A stretch of DNA of 44,443 nucleotides from an uncultured Burkholderiales bacterium (GTDB lineage: Bacteria; Pseudomonadota; Gammaproteobacteria; Burkholderiales; Burkholderiaceae_C), in the NCBI GenBank assembly GCA_937864005.1, contig CALMIL010000154.1, forward strand, positions 1 through 44,443. Reading direction: 5' to 3'. The notes beneath the pieces are model-generated. The model was not told the DNA's origin. It ran no database searches and worked only from the letters and a program-made list of their open reading frames with translations. Below, one piece after another: positions 27,817 to 37,414 of the stretch. Made by a program: the position numbers and the translations under genes. Position 1 is the first letter of the stretch; each line of letters begins with the position of its first letter.

Positions 27817-29193
27817 ATGACGCCCGAGTGGATCGACATGGCCGCGGCGCGCGGCGCGATCGCCGCCGGCCGCGACCGCAGCAGCGCACTCTACGAACGA
27901 GCCCAGCACGCCGCCGATGGCGACGCGATGCGCCACGCCTTCATCCGCCGCTTCGACGGCGCGGCCGGCGTCGCCGCCTTCGTCGACGCCCAGCGCCAGG
28001 CCGGCGCGCCGCTGCCGCCGCTGGCCGGGCTTGCGGTGAGCGTGAAGGATTTGTTCGACGTCGCCGGCCAGGTGGCGACCGCCGGCTCGGTCGTGCTCGC
28101 CGATCGGCCGCCGGCGAGCGCGGACGCGCCCGCCGTGGCCCGCCTGCGCGCCGCCGGCGCCGCGCTCGTCGGTCATACGAATATGACCGAGTTCGCCTTC
28201 TCCGGCGTCGGCATCAATCCGCACCACGGCACGCCGCTCAATCCGGCCACCGCGAGGCTCGACGCCACGCCGCGCATTCCGGGCGGATCAACCTCCGGCG
28301 GCGCGGTATCGGTTGCGGCCGGCGCGGCGTGGGCCGCGCTCGGCTCGGACACCGGCGGCTCGATCCGCATCCCGGCCGCGCTGCAGGGCCTGGTCGGCTT
28401 CAAGAGCACCGCAAGGCGGGTGCCGACCGACGGCTGCGTCCCGCTCTCGACGACGCTCGATACCGCATGCGCGATCACGCGCTCGGTGCGCGATGCCGTG
28501 CTCGTGGACGGGATTCTTGCGGCACGCACCGCAACGCTCGCCGCACGGCCGCTGCGCGCGCTGCGCCTGGCGTTGCCGACGACGACGATGCTCGACGCGC
28601 TCGATGCGGGCGTCGCCCGCGCCTTCGATCGCGCGATCGACACCTTGCGGGGGGCCGGCGCGACGATCGAAGAGGTCACGCTGCCCGAGCTCGATCGGCT
28701 GAGCCGCTTGCAGGTGGCGGGCGGCTTCGCGGCGGCCGAGTCGTGGGCCTGGCACCGCCGGCTGCTCGCCGCGCACGAAGCCGACTACGACCCGCGCGTC
28801 GCGCAGCGCATTCGCCGCGGCGCGGCGATCGGCACGGCTGACTATATCGATCTGATCGAAGCGCGCCGCGCGTGGATCGCGGCGCTCGAGCCGCGCCTGC
28901 GCGGCTTCGATGCGCTGCTGTCGCCGACCGTGGCCATCGTCGCCCCGGCGATCGCGCCGCTCGTCGAGAGCGACGCCGCGTTCCATGCCGCCAACGCGCT
29001 GCTGCTGCGCAATACGTCGGTCGTCAACATGCTCGACGGCTGCGCGCTGTCGATGCCATGCCACGCGGCGGGCGAGCTGCCGGTCGGGCTGATGGTCTGG
29101 AGCGCCGCGATGCAGGACGAAACCGTGCTCGACGCGTCGCTCGCGATCGAGGTCGCGCTGGCCGCGGCGCCGTCCGCCCCGCCGCGCGGCTGA
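27817..29193 (+). CDS. Amidase-signature family hydrolase
   Basis: 458 residues. The Ser-cisSer-Lys triad of the family is visible: Lys in [10 protein letters not shown], cis-Ser in [15 protein letters not shown], and nucleophile Ser in [19 protein letters not shown]. It hydrolyses amides to acid plus ammonia. Similarity to GatA is general, and no GatB or GatC is adjacent, so a tRNA-amidotransferase role is unlikely. Start choice is uncertain: ATG at 27799, 27817 or 27838, none with an ideal ribosome-binding site; 27817 gives MTPEWIDM, closest to family N-termini I recall. Two nt separate it from the DadA-like gene, so the two form an operon. It is divergent from rpsB. Confidence 0.88.
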   Translation: MTPEWIDMAAARGAIAAGRDRSSALYERAQHAADGDAMRHAFIRRFDGAAGVAAFVDAQRQAGAPLPPLAGLAVSVKDLFDVAGQVATAGSVVLADRPPASADAPAVARLRAAGAALVGHTNMTEFAFSGVGINPHHGTPLNPATARLDATPRIPGGSTSGGAVSVAAGAAWAALGSDTGGSIRIPAALQGLVGFKSTARRVPTDGCVPLSTTLDTACAITRSVRDAVLVDGILAARTATLAARPLRALRLALPTTTMLDALDAGVARAFDRAIDTLRGAGATIEEVTLPELDRLSRLQVAGGFAAAESWAWHRRLLAAHEADYDPRVAQRIRRGAAIGTADYIDLIEARRAWIAALEPRLRGFDALLSPTVAIVAPAIAPLVESDAAFHAANALLLRNTSVVNMLDGCALSMPCHAAGELPVGLMVWSAAMQDETVLDASLAIEVALAAAPSAPPRG

Positions 29194-29195
29194 CG

Positions 29196-30521
29196 ATGCG
29201 CATCGCCATCATCGGCGCCGGGATCGTCGGCGTCAGCACCGCCTACGAGCTTGCGGCCGACGGCCACGAGCTGACCGTCTTCGAGCGGCGCGGCAGCGTT
29301 GCCGCGGAGGCGAGCTTCGCCAATGCCGGGATCGACGGGCCGGGCTACGTCACGCCCTGGTCGCCCGCGCGAAGGACGCGCGACTTCCTTGCCTCGCTGC
29401 GCCTGCGCACCGCGCTCGATCCCGTGACGCTCGGCTGGATGGGCCAGCGCTGGCGCGCCGGCAGTGTCGAGCGCTGCGCCGCGACGCGCGCGCGCATGCT
29501 GCGCCTCGCGAACTTCAGCCGCGAGCGACTGCATACGCTGACGCGCACGCTGCGCCTCGACTGGGAGCGCAGCGATGGTTGCCTCGTGCTGCTGCGCACC
29601 CGGCGCGACGCGGCCGCGCTGCGGCCCGGTCTGGACGTGCTGCGCGAACTCGGCATCGCGTTCGACGAGCTCGACGCCGAGGGTTGCCTGCGCATCGAGC
29701 CCGGCCTGAGCCGGGCGACGCCGCTGCACGCCGGCCTGTACCTCGCCGGCGACGAAGCCGGCAACTGCCGGCAACTGGCCTGGCTGATGCGCGAACAGGC
29801 GCAGCGCCTGGGCGCGCGCTTTCGCTTTCACACGACGGTGCGCGCGCTGCATCCGGGCCCAAGGCCCGGGGTGACGCACGAGCAGCTGGGCGCCGACGAG
29901 ACGACGCGCTTCGGCGGGCCGGGCGACGCCGCATCGCGCGAAGGCCTCGCGACGCAGCCGATGGCGCTCGGCCCCGTCACCGAGGCATTCGATGCGGTCG
30001 TCGTCTGCGCGGCGCTCGGCTCAGCGCAGCTGCTGGCGCCGCACGGCCTCGCCCTGCCGCTCGCCGCGGTGCGCGGCTTCTCGATCACCGCGCCGCTGCG
30101 CCACATCGAAGAGCACTTCGATTTCGGCCCGCGATCGGCGCTGATCGACGATCGCCACGCGGTCACCATCTCGCGCCTGGGCAAGCGCGTGCGCGTCGCC
30201 GGCGGCGCGCAGGTCGGCGCCCAATCGGCGCGCGACGGGGCGCGCGCGGTCGCCACGCTGCACAAGGTCTTGAACGACTGGTTTCCCGGCGCGGTGCACA
30301 TCCGCCAGGCCCAGCAATGGCAAGGTGCGCGTCCCGCGCTGCCGGACGGTCCGCCGGTGCTTGGTGCGAGCGGGATCGATGGCGTCTGGCTCAACCTCGG
30401 CCACGGCGCGAACGGTTTTGCACTCGCCTGCGGATCGGCGCGCGTGCTCGCCGATCAGATCGGCGGGCGCGCACCGGCGATCGATGTCGAAGGCCTCGGC
30501 GTCTCCCGGCTGCGGGACTGA
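29196..30521 (+). CDS. FAD-dependent D-amino-acid dehydrogenase-like oxidoreductase
   Basis: 441 residues. IAIIGAGIVGVSTAYELAADG is the FAD dinucleotide-binding motif. FANAGIDGPGYVTPW resembles the DadA segment after the Rossmann fold, and GVWLNLGHGANGFALACGSA is the C-terminal FAD-contact block. DadA oxidatively deaminates D-amino acids to 2-oxo acids and passes electrons to the respiratory chain. Residues about 218-262 (HPGPRPGVTHEQLGADET...) look like an extra segment; it starts with a 7-bp DNA palindrome. Coupled to the amidase, which suggests release of an amino acid from an amide and then its oxidation. The exact substrate is unknown. Confidence 0.87.
   Translation: MRIAIIGAGIVGVSTAYELAADGHELTVFERRGSVAAEASFANAGIDGPGYVTPWSPARRTRDFLASLRLRTALDPVTLGWMGQRWRAGSVERCAATRARMLRLANFSRERLHTLTRTLRLDWERSDGCLVLLRTRRDAAALRPGLDVLRELGIAFDELDAEGCLRIEPGLSRATPLHAGLYLAGDEAGNCRQLAWLMREQAQRLGARFRFHTTVRALHPGPRPGVTHEQLGADETTRFGGPGDAASREGLATQPMALGPVTEAFDAVVVCAALGSAQLLAPHGLALPLAAVRGFSITAPLRHIEEHFDFGPRSALIDDRHAVTISRLGKRVRVAGGAQVGAQSARDGARAVATLHKVLNDWFPGAVHIRQAQQWQGARPALPDGPPVLGASGIDGVWLNLGHGANGFALACGSARVLADQIGGRAPAIDVEGLGVSRLRD
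29853..29869. repeat. Palindrome inside the DadA-like gene
   Basis: CCGGGCC-CAA-GGCCCGG is a perfect 7-bp inverted repeat followed by GGTGACG. The form (ATCC, palindrome, GGTGACG) recalls the dispersed palindromic repeats common between proteobacterial genes. Here it is within an open frame, at the start of the segment unlike other DadA proteins. Confidence 0.45.
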
Positions 30522-30540
30522 ACAAGGTCCGCAGAAAGCT

Positions 30541-33500
30541 TCATCCATCCGCAGACGGCAGCGGCGACGCAGCGCGTGCGGCCCAGGCCTCGACGATCTC
30601 GCGGTGGCTCGGCACCCGGGACAGAAAGCTCTCGCGCAACGCGGCGTCGCTGATCGTCGCCGCCACCCGCTGCAGCCCCTCGTGCGCGGCGGCCAGCGCG
30701 GGCCCGGCGCGCGCGTCGCCGGTTCGGGCAAAGGCGCGATGGCAGGTGAAGAGCAGCAGCCGCGCGTCGGCGCCATCGAGCGCGCCCGGCTCGGCGCTCA
30801 GCGCGAACAGCGATGCCGCCTCGCGCTGCGCGGCGTCGAGCTCGCCGAGCTCGAGCGCGGCGCGCACGCGGCTGGTCCGGGCGTCGATTTGAAGCGGATG
30901 ATCGATGCGGCGCGCGATATCTTCGGCGCGTTCGTAGGATTCGAGCGCCGCCCGCGGGCGAGCCAGCGCCAGTTGTGCATCGCCGATCCGCAGCTGCGCC
31001 GCGGCCTCGAAGTCGGCCGCCAGCACCTGCGCCGCCAGCACCGCCGCGTCGCTGCCGAGCGCCAGCGCGGCGGCCGCATCGCCGGCGTAGAGCCGCGCCT
31101 GCGACAGGTTGCCAAGCGATGCGCACTGCAGCGATCGCGCGCCGATCGCGCGGCACAGGCGCAGCGTATCCTCGAGGCAGCGGCGCGCCTGCTCGAGATC
31201 GCCGAACCACAACCAGTCGGCGCCGACATTGCCCAGCGCGACGGCTTCGCCGTGGCGGTCGCCGATCTGGCGCCAGATCTGCAAGTCCCGCAGGTCGTAG
31301 CTGAGCCCGGCGACCTGATCGTCGCGCTGGTTCGCGATGAACGACAGCACGTTGAGGAACTGGGCCTCGACGCGGCGCAGGCCGAGCGCACCCGCTTCCT
31401 CCAGGCCGGCCCTGGCCAGCGCCGCACCCTCGTCCAGCCGGCCCTGCGCGCCCAGCGCATCGGCCACGAGGCGCTGCGCCCGCAGCCGGGAATCGTCGTC
31501 GCCGCTGCGCTCGGCCAGCGCCACCGCCTCGCGCGCCGCCGCCTCCTGCGCGCGGGAATCGGCGACCCGCATCGCGTACATGCTGCGGCGCTGCGCCACC
31601 CACGCGCGCCGCGCATCGTCCGCCAGCGCGTGCGCGACCTCGCCCATTGCATCGAGCGCCGCCCGCTGCTCGGCGCGCCGGCCGAGCAGCGAGAGCGCAT
31701 ATTCGCGCACCGTCAGGAGGCGCCAGCGCAGCGCATCCGCCTGCGGTCCGAGCGCCACGGCGGCGTCGCCGGCATCGAGCAGCTCCAGCGCGCGCGCCGT
31801 GTGCGAAAGCGCCAGGTCCTGCGCGTAGCGCTGCCTGGCATGTTCGGCGGCACGCGTGAAAAAGACGACCGCCTGCGCGTCGTTGCCGGCGAGCGCGTAG
31901 TGTTCCGCCGTTGCGGCCAGAAAATCGCTGGCACGCGCACCGCCGATTCCGGCCAGCCACGCGGCGGCGCGCGCATGCAGCACCCGGCGCACGCGGCGCA
32001 GCAGCGTCGCGTAGGTGACGCGGTGCAGGATCTGGTGCTCGAACGCATACTCGCGAACGCCGTCGAAATCCGCCTGCGGCCGGGCGAGCGCGAGCCGGCG
32101 CTGCACGAGTGCGGGAAGCGCCTCCGGCGCCCGCGCGTCGACCGCCGCCAGCGCCCGGTCCCAGAAGACGGCGCCGATCACGCTCGCCGAGCGCAGCGCC
32201 CGCCGCTCGCGCGCCGGCAAGGCATCGAGCCGCGCCTGCAGCACGCCGGTCAGCGACTGCGGCAGCTCGGCCGCGAGCAAGGCTTCGGCCGGCCGCGTCG
32301 CGCCATCGGCGCCGGCACCGATCGCACCGCGCTCGAGCAGCATCTTCACCAACTCCTCGATGTAGAACGGATTGCCCTGCGCGCGCGCCGCGATCCGCTC
32401 GTCCAGACCGGCCGGCACGGCGGGCACAGTGCGCAGCAATTGCGCCGCGAGTTCGCGGCTCGCCAGCGCGTCGAGTGCCGCGAGTTCGACGCGCCGGCGC
32501 ATCGGGCCGCCGGCGTCGGACGCACCCAGCCAGTCGGCCCGGCGTTCGTCCAGCGCGGGCCGCGCCAGCGCGATCAGCAGCAGCGGCAAGTCCTCGCCGA
32601 CCCGCAGCAGGTGCTGCAGGAAGTCGAGCGAGCCATCGTCGGCCCAGTGCAGATCCTCCAGCTGCATCATCAGCGGCAGCGAGCGGTTGCCGCCACCGGC
32701 CTGGGCGGCGAGCCCGACGATCTGCGCCGCGGCGTGAAATGCGCGATCGCGAAGCTGGCGCGCATCGCCCTGCAAGCCGCGCACGTGCGGGCTGGCGCCG
32801 AAGTCGATGCCGATCAGGTGCCCGAGCAGATGCGCCTGCGCCTGCGCCAGGTCGGCGCCGACATGGCGTTCGAAGAGCGGCACGATGCCGGCCTCGATCT
32901 TCGCGCGCGCCTCCTCCAGGCTGTCGCCGTCACCGATCTGCAGGCGGGCGGCGATGATGTCGCGCAACAGGCCGTACGGCTCGCCCTGCGTGGACTGCAG
33001 CGCGCGGCCGCGAAAGACGCGTGCGCGCTCGCCGTGCTGCCTGGCCCAGTCGTCGAACTCGTGCAGCAGCCGGCTCTTGCCGACGCCGGCCTCGCCGACG
33101 ATGGCGATCACCCGCAGACCGCTGCGGGCGACGGTATCGCGCCAGCCTTGCTGCAGCAGCGCCAGTTCGGCGCCGCGTCCGACCATCGGCGTGCGCACGC
33201 CTTCGACGCCGCGCGGCGTGCCGCGGAATGTCGGCTCGCGCTCGCCGCGCACCAGATAGGTCGCGACCGGGCCCTCGACCCCCTTGACCTCGATCGGCAG
33301 CTGCGGCTCGGCCTCGAAGCGGCCGCGCACATGGCCGAAGGTATCGCTGCTGATGCGCAAGCCGCCGGCCGGCGCCGATTGCTCCATCCGTGCCGCGACG
33401 TTGACCGCCGTGCCGCGGATGCTGCCGTCGGCGTCGACGCCGCCGCCGAGCAGCACCTCGCCGGTATGCACGCCCACGCGCACGTCGAATCCGGCATGGC

Positions 33501-33942
33501 CGTGGCGCGCGAGCACGTCGGCGCCGAGCCTGCGCCCTTCGGCCAGCAGCGCGAGGCCGCAGCGCACAGCGCGCTCGGCATCGTCCTCACGGCTGCGGTC
33601 GGCGCCGAACGCGGCGAGCAGGTTGTCCCCTGCGTACTGCAGCACCCGCCCCTGGTGGCGCTCGACGATCACGGTGCAGCGCGCCAGCGCGCCGTCCATC
33701 ACCGCATGCACTTCCTCCGGATCGAGCCGGCGCGAGAGCGCGGTCGAGCCGACGACGTCGAGAAAGAGGATCGTGACCTGGCGCAGCGCCTGCCCCGGCG
33801 CGAGCGGCGCGTCGCCGCCGCCCGCGCTCGCGCTCGCGCGCAGGGCGGCGATCGCGGCGTCGACGGCGGCATCGCCGAGCGCGGGCCGCTGGGCCTCGAG
33901 CGCTGCGATGCCGGCAAGCAAGGTGGCGCGATCGACGGGCAT
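30541..33942 (-). CDS. Class III nucleotide cyclase / AAA ATPase / TPR signalling protein
   Basis: 1133 residues. Residues about 50-230 form a class III cyclase domain: metal-binding D62 (FLDVVGSTALS) and D106 (YAGDNLLAAFG), and transition-state N181/R185 (VNVAARME). The usual purine-binding Lys of the KxxGD motif is Gln (Q102). Next comes an AAA/STAND-type ATPase with Walker A IVGEAGVGKSRLL (K289) and a Walker B region LMMQLEDLHWADD. The C-terminal ~450 residues are Ala-rich helical repeats of TPR type. Such proteins are thought to couple a sensed signal to cAMP or cGMP. No kinase or membrane segment is seen. Convergent with the DadA-like gene (19 nt apart). Confidence 0.88.
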   Translation of the reverse strand: MPVDRATLLAGIAALEAQRPALGDAAVDAAIAALRASASAGGGDAPLAPGQALRQVTILFLDVVGSTALSRRLDPEEVHAVMDGALARCTVIVERHQGRVLQYAGDNLLAAFGADRSREDDAERAVRCGLALLAEGRRLGADVLARHGHAGFDVRVGVHTGEVLLGGGVDADGSIRGTAVNVAARMEQSAPAGGLRISSDTFGHVRGRFEAEPQLPIEVKGVEGPVATYLVRGEREPTFRGTPRGVEGVRTPMVGRGAELALLQQGWRDTVARSGLRVIAIVGEAGVGKSRLLHEFDDWARQHGERARVFRGRALQSTQGEPYGLLRDIIAARLQIGDGDSLEEARAKIEAGIVPLFERHVGADLAQAQAHLLGHLIGIDFGASPHVRGLQGDARQLRDRAFHAAAQIVGLAAQAGGGNRSLPLMMQLEDLHWADDGSLDFLQHLLRVGEDLPLLLIALARPALDERRADWLGASDAGGPMRRRVELAALDALASRELAAQLLRTVPAVPAGLDERIAARAQGNPFYIEELVKMLLERGAIGAGADGATRPAEALLAAELPQSLTGVLQARLDALPARERRALRSASVIGAVFWDRALAAVDARAPEALPALVQRRLALARPQADFDGVREYAFEHQILHRVTYATLLRRVRRVLHARAAAWLAGIGGARASDFLAATAEHYALAGNDAQAVVFFTRAAEHARQRYAQDLALSHTARALELLDAGDAAVALGPQADALRWRLLTVREYALSLLGRRAEQRAALDAMGEVAHALADDARRAWVAQRRSMYAMRVADSRAQEAAAREAVALAERSGDDDSRLRAQRLVADALGAQGRLDEGAALARAGLEEAGALGLRRVEAQFLNVLSFIANQRDDQVAGLSYDLRDLQIWRQIGDRHGEAVALGNVGADWLWFGDLEQARRCLEDTLRLCRAIGARSLQCASLGNLSQARLYAGDAAAALALGSDAAVLAAQVLAADFEAAAQLRIGDAQLALARPRAALESYERAEDIARRIDHPLQIDARTSRVRAALELGELDAAQREAASLFALSAEPGALDGADARLLLFTCHRAFARTGDARAGPALAAAHEGLQRVAATISDAALRESFLSRVPSHREIVEAWAARAASPLPSADG

Positions 33943-34101
33943 CGGACAGGCAGGACAGACGACGGTGGCGCCGGCGGGCGGCGGCGGCGGCGATGCGCCG
34001 CGCTGCCGCTGCCCCGCCTCCCGCCATGCTGCACGTGGCCGTGCCCCGCATGGCGCAGCCGCAGTCTAACCATCAACGCGCCCCGCCGGCACGCTCTCCG
34101 C

Positions 34102-34130
34102 GCCGCACGCCGCTTCCCGCTGCGTGCGGC
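34102..34130 (-). terminator. Strong stem-loop after hmgA
   Basis: GCCGCACGC (34102-34110) and GCGTGCGGC (34122-34130) form a perfect 9-bp stem with an 11-nt loop, 12 nt beyond the hmgA stop on the minus strand. There is no T-run, so it may stabilise the mRNA end or work with Rho. Confidence 0.45.
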
Positions 34131-34142
34131 CGCACCGCGCCG

Positions 34143-35435
34143 TCAGCGCCGCTTCGGATCGAACTGCTTGTCCAGGCCGTTCCAGACCTTGTAGTAGTCG
34201 GGCTGCTGGGTCTCGAGCGCATGGCGCGTCGGCTGCAGCACGGCCGGCGTCTCGAACATGAAGGCCATCGTATCGCGGATGTAGTCGGGCTTGCCGGTAT
34301 CGGCGCTGCTCGCCTTCCTGAAGGTGCCGAGGTCGGGGCCGTGACCGGTCATGCAGTTGTGCAGCGAGCTGCCGCCGGGCACGAAACCTTCCGCCTTGGC
34401 GTCGTACACGCCGTGGATCAGGCCCATGTACTCGCTCGCGAAATTGCGATGGAACCACGGCGGACGGAAGGTGTCCTGCATCGCCAGCACGCGCGGCGCG
34501 AAGACGACGAAGTCGATCGTATCCTGGCCGGCCAGCGCGCTCGGCGCCTGCAGCACGAGGAAGATCGACGGATCGGGATGGTCGTAGGTGATCGAGCCGA
34601 TCGCGTTGTAGCGCCGCAGGTCGTATTTGTACGGCGCGCTATTGCCGTGCCAGGCAACGACGTCGAGCGGCGAGTGGCCCTGCGTATAGCGCCAGAAATG
34701 GCCCTGGAACTTGGCGACGATCTCGACCTCGCCGTCGCGGTCTTCGTAGGCGGCGACCGGGGTGAGGAAGTCGCGCGGGTTGGCCAGGCCGTTGGAGCCG
34801 ATGACGCCGAGATCGGGCAGCTTGAACGGCACGCCGGGGTTCTCGCAGACGTAGCCGCGCGCGCTGCCGTCGGGCAGCCGCACCTGGAAGCGCACGCCGC
34901 GCGGCACGACCGCGAACTCGTGCGGCTCGAGATCGATCACGCCCATTTCGGTGGCGAGCGTGAGCCGGCCCAGCTGCGGCACGATCAGCAGCTCGCCGTC
35001 CGCGTTGTAGAAGAAGCGCTTGTCCATCGAACGGTTCGCCGCGTAGTGGTGGATGCCGCAGCCGGCGTTGCCGGCCATCGTCACCATGCCGTCGAGAAAG
35101 TCGGTCGGCGTCTTCGCGTCGGGCATCGGCAGCGGATCCCAGCGCAGCTGATTCGGCGGCGCCGGCAGCTCGTCGAAGCGGCTCAGCCAGCGCCCGGCCA
35201 CGTCGGCACGCTCGTACGGCGTCGTCTGCACCGCGCTCGGGCGGATGCGGTAGAGCCAGCTGCGCCGGTTCAGATGGCGCGGCATCGTGAACGCGGAGCC
35301 GGTCAGCTGCTCGGCATACAGGCCATAGGGCGCGCGCTGCGGCGAGTTGCGCCCCACCGGCAGGGCGCCGGGCAAGGCCTCGGTCGCGAATTCGCTGCCG
35401 AAGCCGCTCATATAGCCGTTGGTTTCGCTGGACAT
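34143..35435 (-). CDS. hmgA: Homogentisate 1,2-dioxygenase
   Basis: 430 residues, full length. It opens the ring of homogentisate to maleylacetoacetate in tyrosine and phenylalanine breakdown, using Fe(II). [35 protein letters not shown] and the iron-site region [18 protein letters not shown] followed by [11 protein letters not shown] carry the His/Glu ligands. ATG at 35435 follows AAGGAG at a good distance; the frame is open to 35564 but unrelated. Usual partners (fumarylacetoacetase, maleylacetoacetate isomerase) are not adjacent, so the gene stands alone here. Confidence 0.97.
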   Translation of the reverse strand: MSSETNGYMSGFGSEFATEALPGALPVGRNSPQRAPYGLYAEQLTGSAFTMPRHLNRRSWLYRIRPSAVQTTPYERADVAGRWLSRFDELPAPPNQLRWDPLPMPDAKTPTDFLDGMVTMAGNAGCGIHHYAANRSMDKRFFYNADGELLIVPQLGRLTLATEMGVIDLEPHEFAVVPRGVRFQVRLPDGSARGYVCENPGVPFKLPDLGVIGSNGLANPRDFLTPVAAYEDRDGEVEIVAKFQGHFWRYTQGHSPLDVVAWHGNSAPYKYDLRRYNAIGSITYDHPDPSIFLVLQAPSALAGQDTIDFVVFAPRVLAMQDTFRPPWFHRNFASEYMGLIHGVYDAKAEGFVPGGSSLHNCMTGHGPDLGTFRKASSADTGKPDYIRDTMAFMFETPAVLQPTRHALETQQPDYYKVWNGLDKQFDPKRR

Positions 35436-35758
35436 CTTCAGTTCTCCTTGCGTGTGCCTGCCGACGATGGCGCCGGCAGGAATTCTGCCTCGTCCGGGTT
35501 CGAGATCACTGCGGTAGGGATACCCGCAGCGCGCCACGCATGGAGGTAAAGCGCCCCGGCGCATCGCGGATGGCTTCGTTGTCGCCTGTCGTGCGCATTC
35601 ACCATGCGCCCATTGTCAGCGTGCGCGGCCGCGGCGCCGCGCGCACGGACGTGGTCGAAGACTTCCAACTCCGGCAGCCGGCTCGCAACGCGCGTGTGGA
35701 GATGGATCAACGCGCTACGTCATCGAGCGCCAAACTCAGCAGCCGACCACACGCGCCG
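35436..35758. other. 323-nt intergenic region upstream of hmgA
   Basis: No gene is convincing here. A frame at 35438-35710 on the minus strand has no recognisable domain. The hmgA-proximal half carries two inverted repeats (see 35457-35529). The distal half shows nothing I can assign; it may be the junction between core DNA and the accessory cassette. Confidence 0.5.
35457..35529 (-). promoter_or_regulatory. Two inverted repeats in the hmgA leader
   Basis: CCTGCCG/CGGCAGG (35457-35463, 35474-35480; 10-nt loop) and CTGCGG/CCGCAG (35509-35514, 35524-35529; 9-nt loop) lie 22-94 nt before the hmgA ATG. They may be mRNA hairpins or repressor sites for aromatic-acid control. No known riboswitch class was recognised. 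Confidence 0.35.
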
Positions 35759-37414
35759 CTACGGCGCAATCTTCGCTTTCAGCGCGAGCGCCACCGGCCG
35801 CGGCAGGCTGGGCAGCGAGCGCAGCAGCCAGGGCAGCACCTTGCGCTTGGCGCCACTGAGCGACTCGGGCACCAGCGCCTCGATCAGGTGCGGCCCCGGT
35901 GTGGCGAGCGCGTATTCGAGCGCCTTCGTGAAATCCTCTGCCGTGCTGGCGCGCACCGCGTGCACGCCCATGCCTTGCGCCAGCTGCGCGAAGTTGAGCT
36001 GTGGTCCGCCCAGATCGAGCTGCGCGCGTGCCTTCGCGCCGCCGTCGCCCGCGCCGACGCGCTCGAGCTCGACGTTGAGCACCGAGTAGCTGGCGTTGTT
36101 GAAGACAATGCTGACGACGTGCAGCTGCTCGCGCGCCATCGTCCACAGCGCCTGCAGCGTGTACATCGCGGTGCCGTCGCCGATCAGCGCGACCACCGGC
36201 CGATCGGGGCAGGCGATGGCCGCGCCCACCGCATTGGGCAGGCCCTGGCCGATGGCGCCTCCCGTCAGCGTGATCAGGTCGTGGCGCGGGCAGCCGGCAG
36301 TCATCGCACCCAGCATCAGGCCCGAGGTGATGGCCTCGTCGATCAGGATCGCGCCCTCGGGCAGCAGGTGCCCCACCGCCTTGCACACCTTGGGCGCGGT
36401 CAGCAGCCCGCGCGGGCGATCCGGGCGCGCGGCCGGCTGCAGCTGCGGGCTGGCCTGGGCGGCGCCCAACGCGGCGGCCAGCTTGTCCAGGCTCGCCAAC
36501 GCGTCCTGCTCGGGCGCGGCCAGCGTGTGCACGCTGCAGGTCTCGGGCACCAGGTAGCTCGCCTTGCCGGGGTAGGCGAAGAAGGACACCGGCGCCTTCG
36601 CATCGACCAGCACCAGGTGCTGGATGTCGGCTAGCTGCACGCCGGCCATCTCGGCGAGGTACGCGATGCGCTCCACCGCCGGCACGCCGGCGCCGCGTGT
36701 GAGGCGCGTCGGGAAGACCTCGGCCAGCAGCTTGACGCCAGCCTGCACGGCGATGCGCGCCGCTGAGAGCAGAGCCGGCTCGCGCAGCGCCTGGCCGCCG
36801 AGCAGCAGCGCGCTCTTGCCGCCGGAGCGGATGGCCTGCGCGATGGCCTGCACCGTAGCGTCGTCGGCGGCGGGCGCGGCGCTGGGCGCGGGCAGGCGGC
36901 CGGGCACGCCGCCTTCGCCCCACGAGACATCGGCCGGCAGGATCAATGTCGCCACCTGGCCGGGCAGGCCGCGCGCCGCCTGCAGCGCGTCGACCGCGTC
37001 CTGGCCGAGCTGCGCGGTGCTGGCACTGGTGCGCACGAAGCCGGGCGAGACGTTCTTCGCGACGGTCTCGATGTCGGACTGCAGCTGCGCGTCGTAGCGG
37101 GTGTGGAAGGTGGCGTGGTCGCCGACGATGTTGACCACCGGCACCTTACCCTTGCGCGCGTTGTGCAGGTTGGCCAGGCCATTGCCCAGGCCGCAGCCCA
37201 GGTGCAGCAGCGTCGCCGCCGGCTTGCCGGCCATGCGCGCGTAGCCGTCGGCCGCGCCGGTGGCCACGCCCTCGAACAGCGCCAGCACGGCGCGCATGCG
37301 CGGCTCGCTGTCGAGCGCGGCGACGAAGTGCATCTCGCTGGTGCCGGGGTTGGTGAAGCAGACCTCGATGCCGGCATCGGCCAGCGTCTGCAACAGGGCT
37401 TGGGCGCCGTTCAT
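35759..37414 (-). CDS. ThDP-dependent enzyme, acetolactate synthase large-subunit family
   Basis: 551 residues with the three ThDP-enzyme domains. The N-terminal pyrimidine-binding domain has catalytic Glu E48 (ALFEGVATGAADGYARM). The C-terminal diphosphate-binding domain has GDGT at 412-415 and the Asn pair at 439-440 (IGDGTAMYTL...VFNN). It should activate a 2-oxo acid by decarboxylation and may ligate it to an aldehyde or ketone. E48 argues against glyoxylate carboligase, which has Val there. There is no IlvN-like small subunit nearby, so it is probably catabolic and not branched-chain synthesis. The start overlaps the FMN dehydrogenase stop as ATGA, suggesting consecutive steps: hydroxy acid to oxo acid to ThDP chemistry. 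Confidence 0.88.
   Translation of the reverse strand: MNGAQALLQTLADAGIEVCFTNPGTSEMHFVAALDSEPRMRAVLALFEGVATGAADGYARMAGKPAATLLHLGCGLGNGLANLHNARKGKVPVVNIVGDHATFHTRYDAQLQSDIETVAKNVSPGFVRTSASTAQLGQDAVDALQAARGLPGQVATLILPADVSWGEGGVPGRLPAPSAAPAADDATVQAIAQAIRSGGKSALLLGGQALREPALLSAARIAVQAGVKLLAEVFPTRLTRGAGVPAVERIAYLAEMAGVQLADIQHLVLVDAKAPVSFFAYPGKASYLVPETCSVHTLAAPEQDALASLDKLAAALGAAQASPQLQPAARPDRPRGLLTAPKVCKAVGHLLPEGAILIDEAITSGLMLGAMTAGCPRHDLITLTGGAIGQGLPNAVGAAIACPDRPVVALIGDGTAMYTLQALWTMAREQLHVVSIVFNNASYSVLNVELERVGAGDGGAKARAQLDLGGPQLNFAQLAQGMGVHAVRASTAEDFTKALEYALATPGPHLIEALVPESLSGAKRKVLPWLLRSLPSLPRPVALALKAKIAP

Noticed and set aside
27817..29193. GatA subunit of the tRNA amidotransferase
   Set aside because: No gatB or gatC nearby, and the gene is coupled to a DadA-like oxidase; a general amidase is the safer call.
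30325..34194. Plus-strand open frame of 1289 codons
   Set aside because: Antisense to the cyclase/ATPase gene, whose Walker and cyclase motifs are clear. The plus frame is Arg/Ala/Gln-rich shadow sequence.
35438..35710. Minus-strand frame of 90 codons upstream of hmgA
   Set aside because: Its last part ([18 protein letters not shown]) looks protein-like, but there is no ribosome-binding site or known domain, and it covers the leader hairpins. Not supported as a gene.
35759..37414. Glyoxylate carboligase for the ThDP enzyme
   Set aside because: E48 is the standard catalytic glutamate, whereas glyoxylate carboligase has valine at that place.
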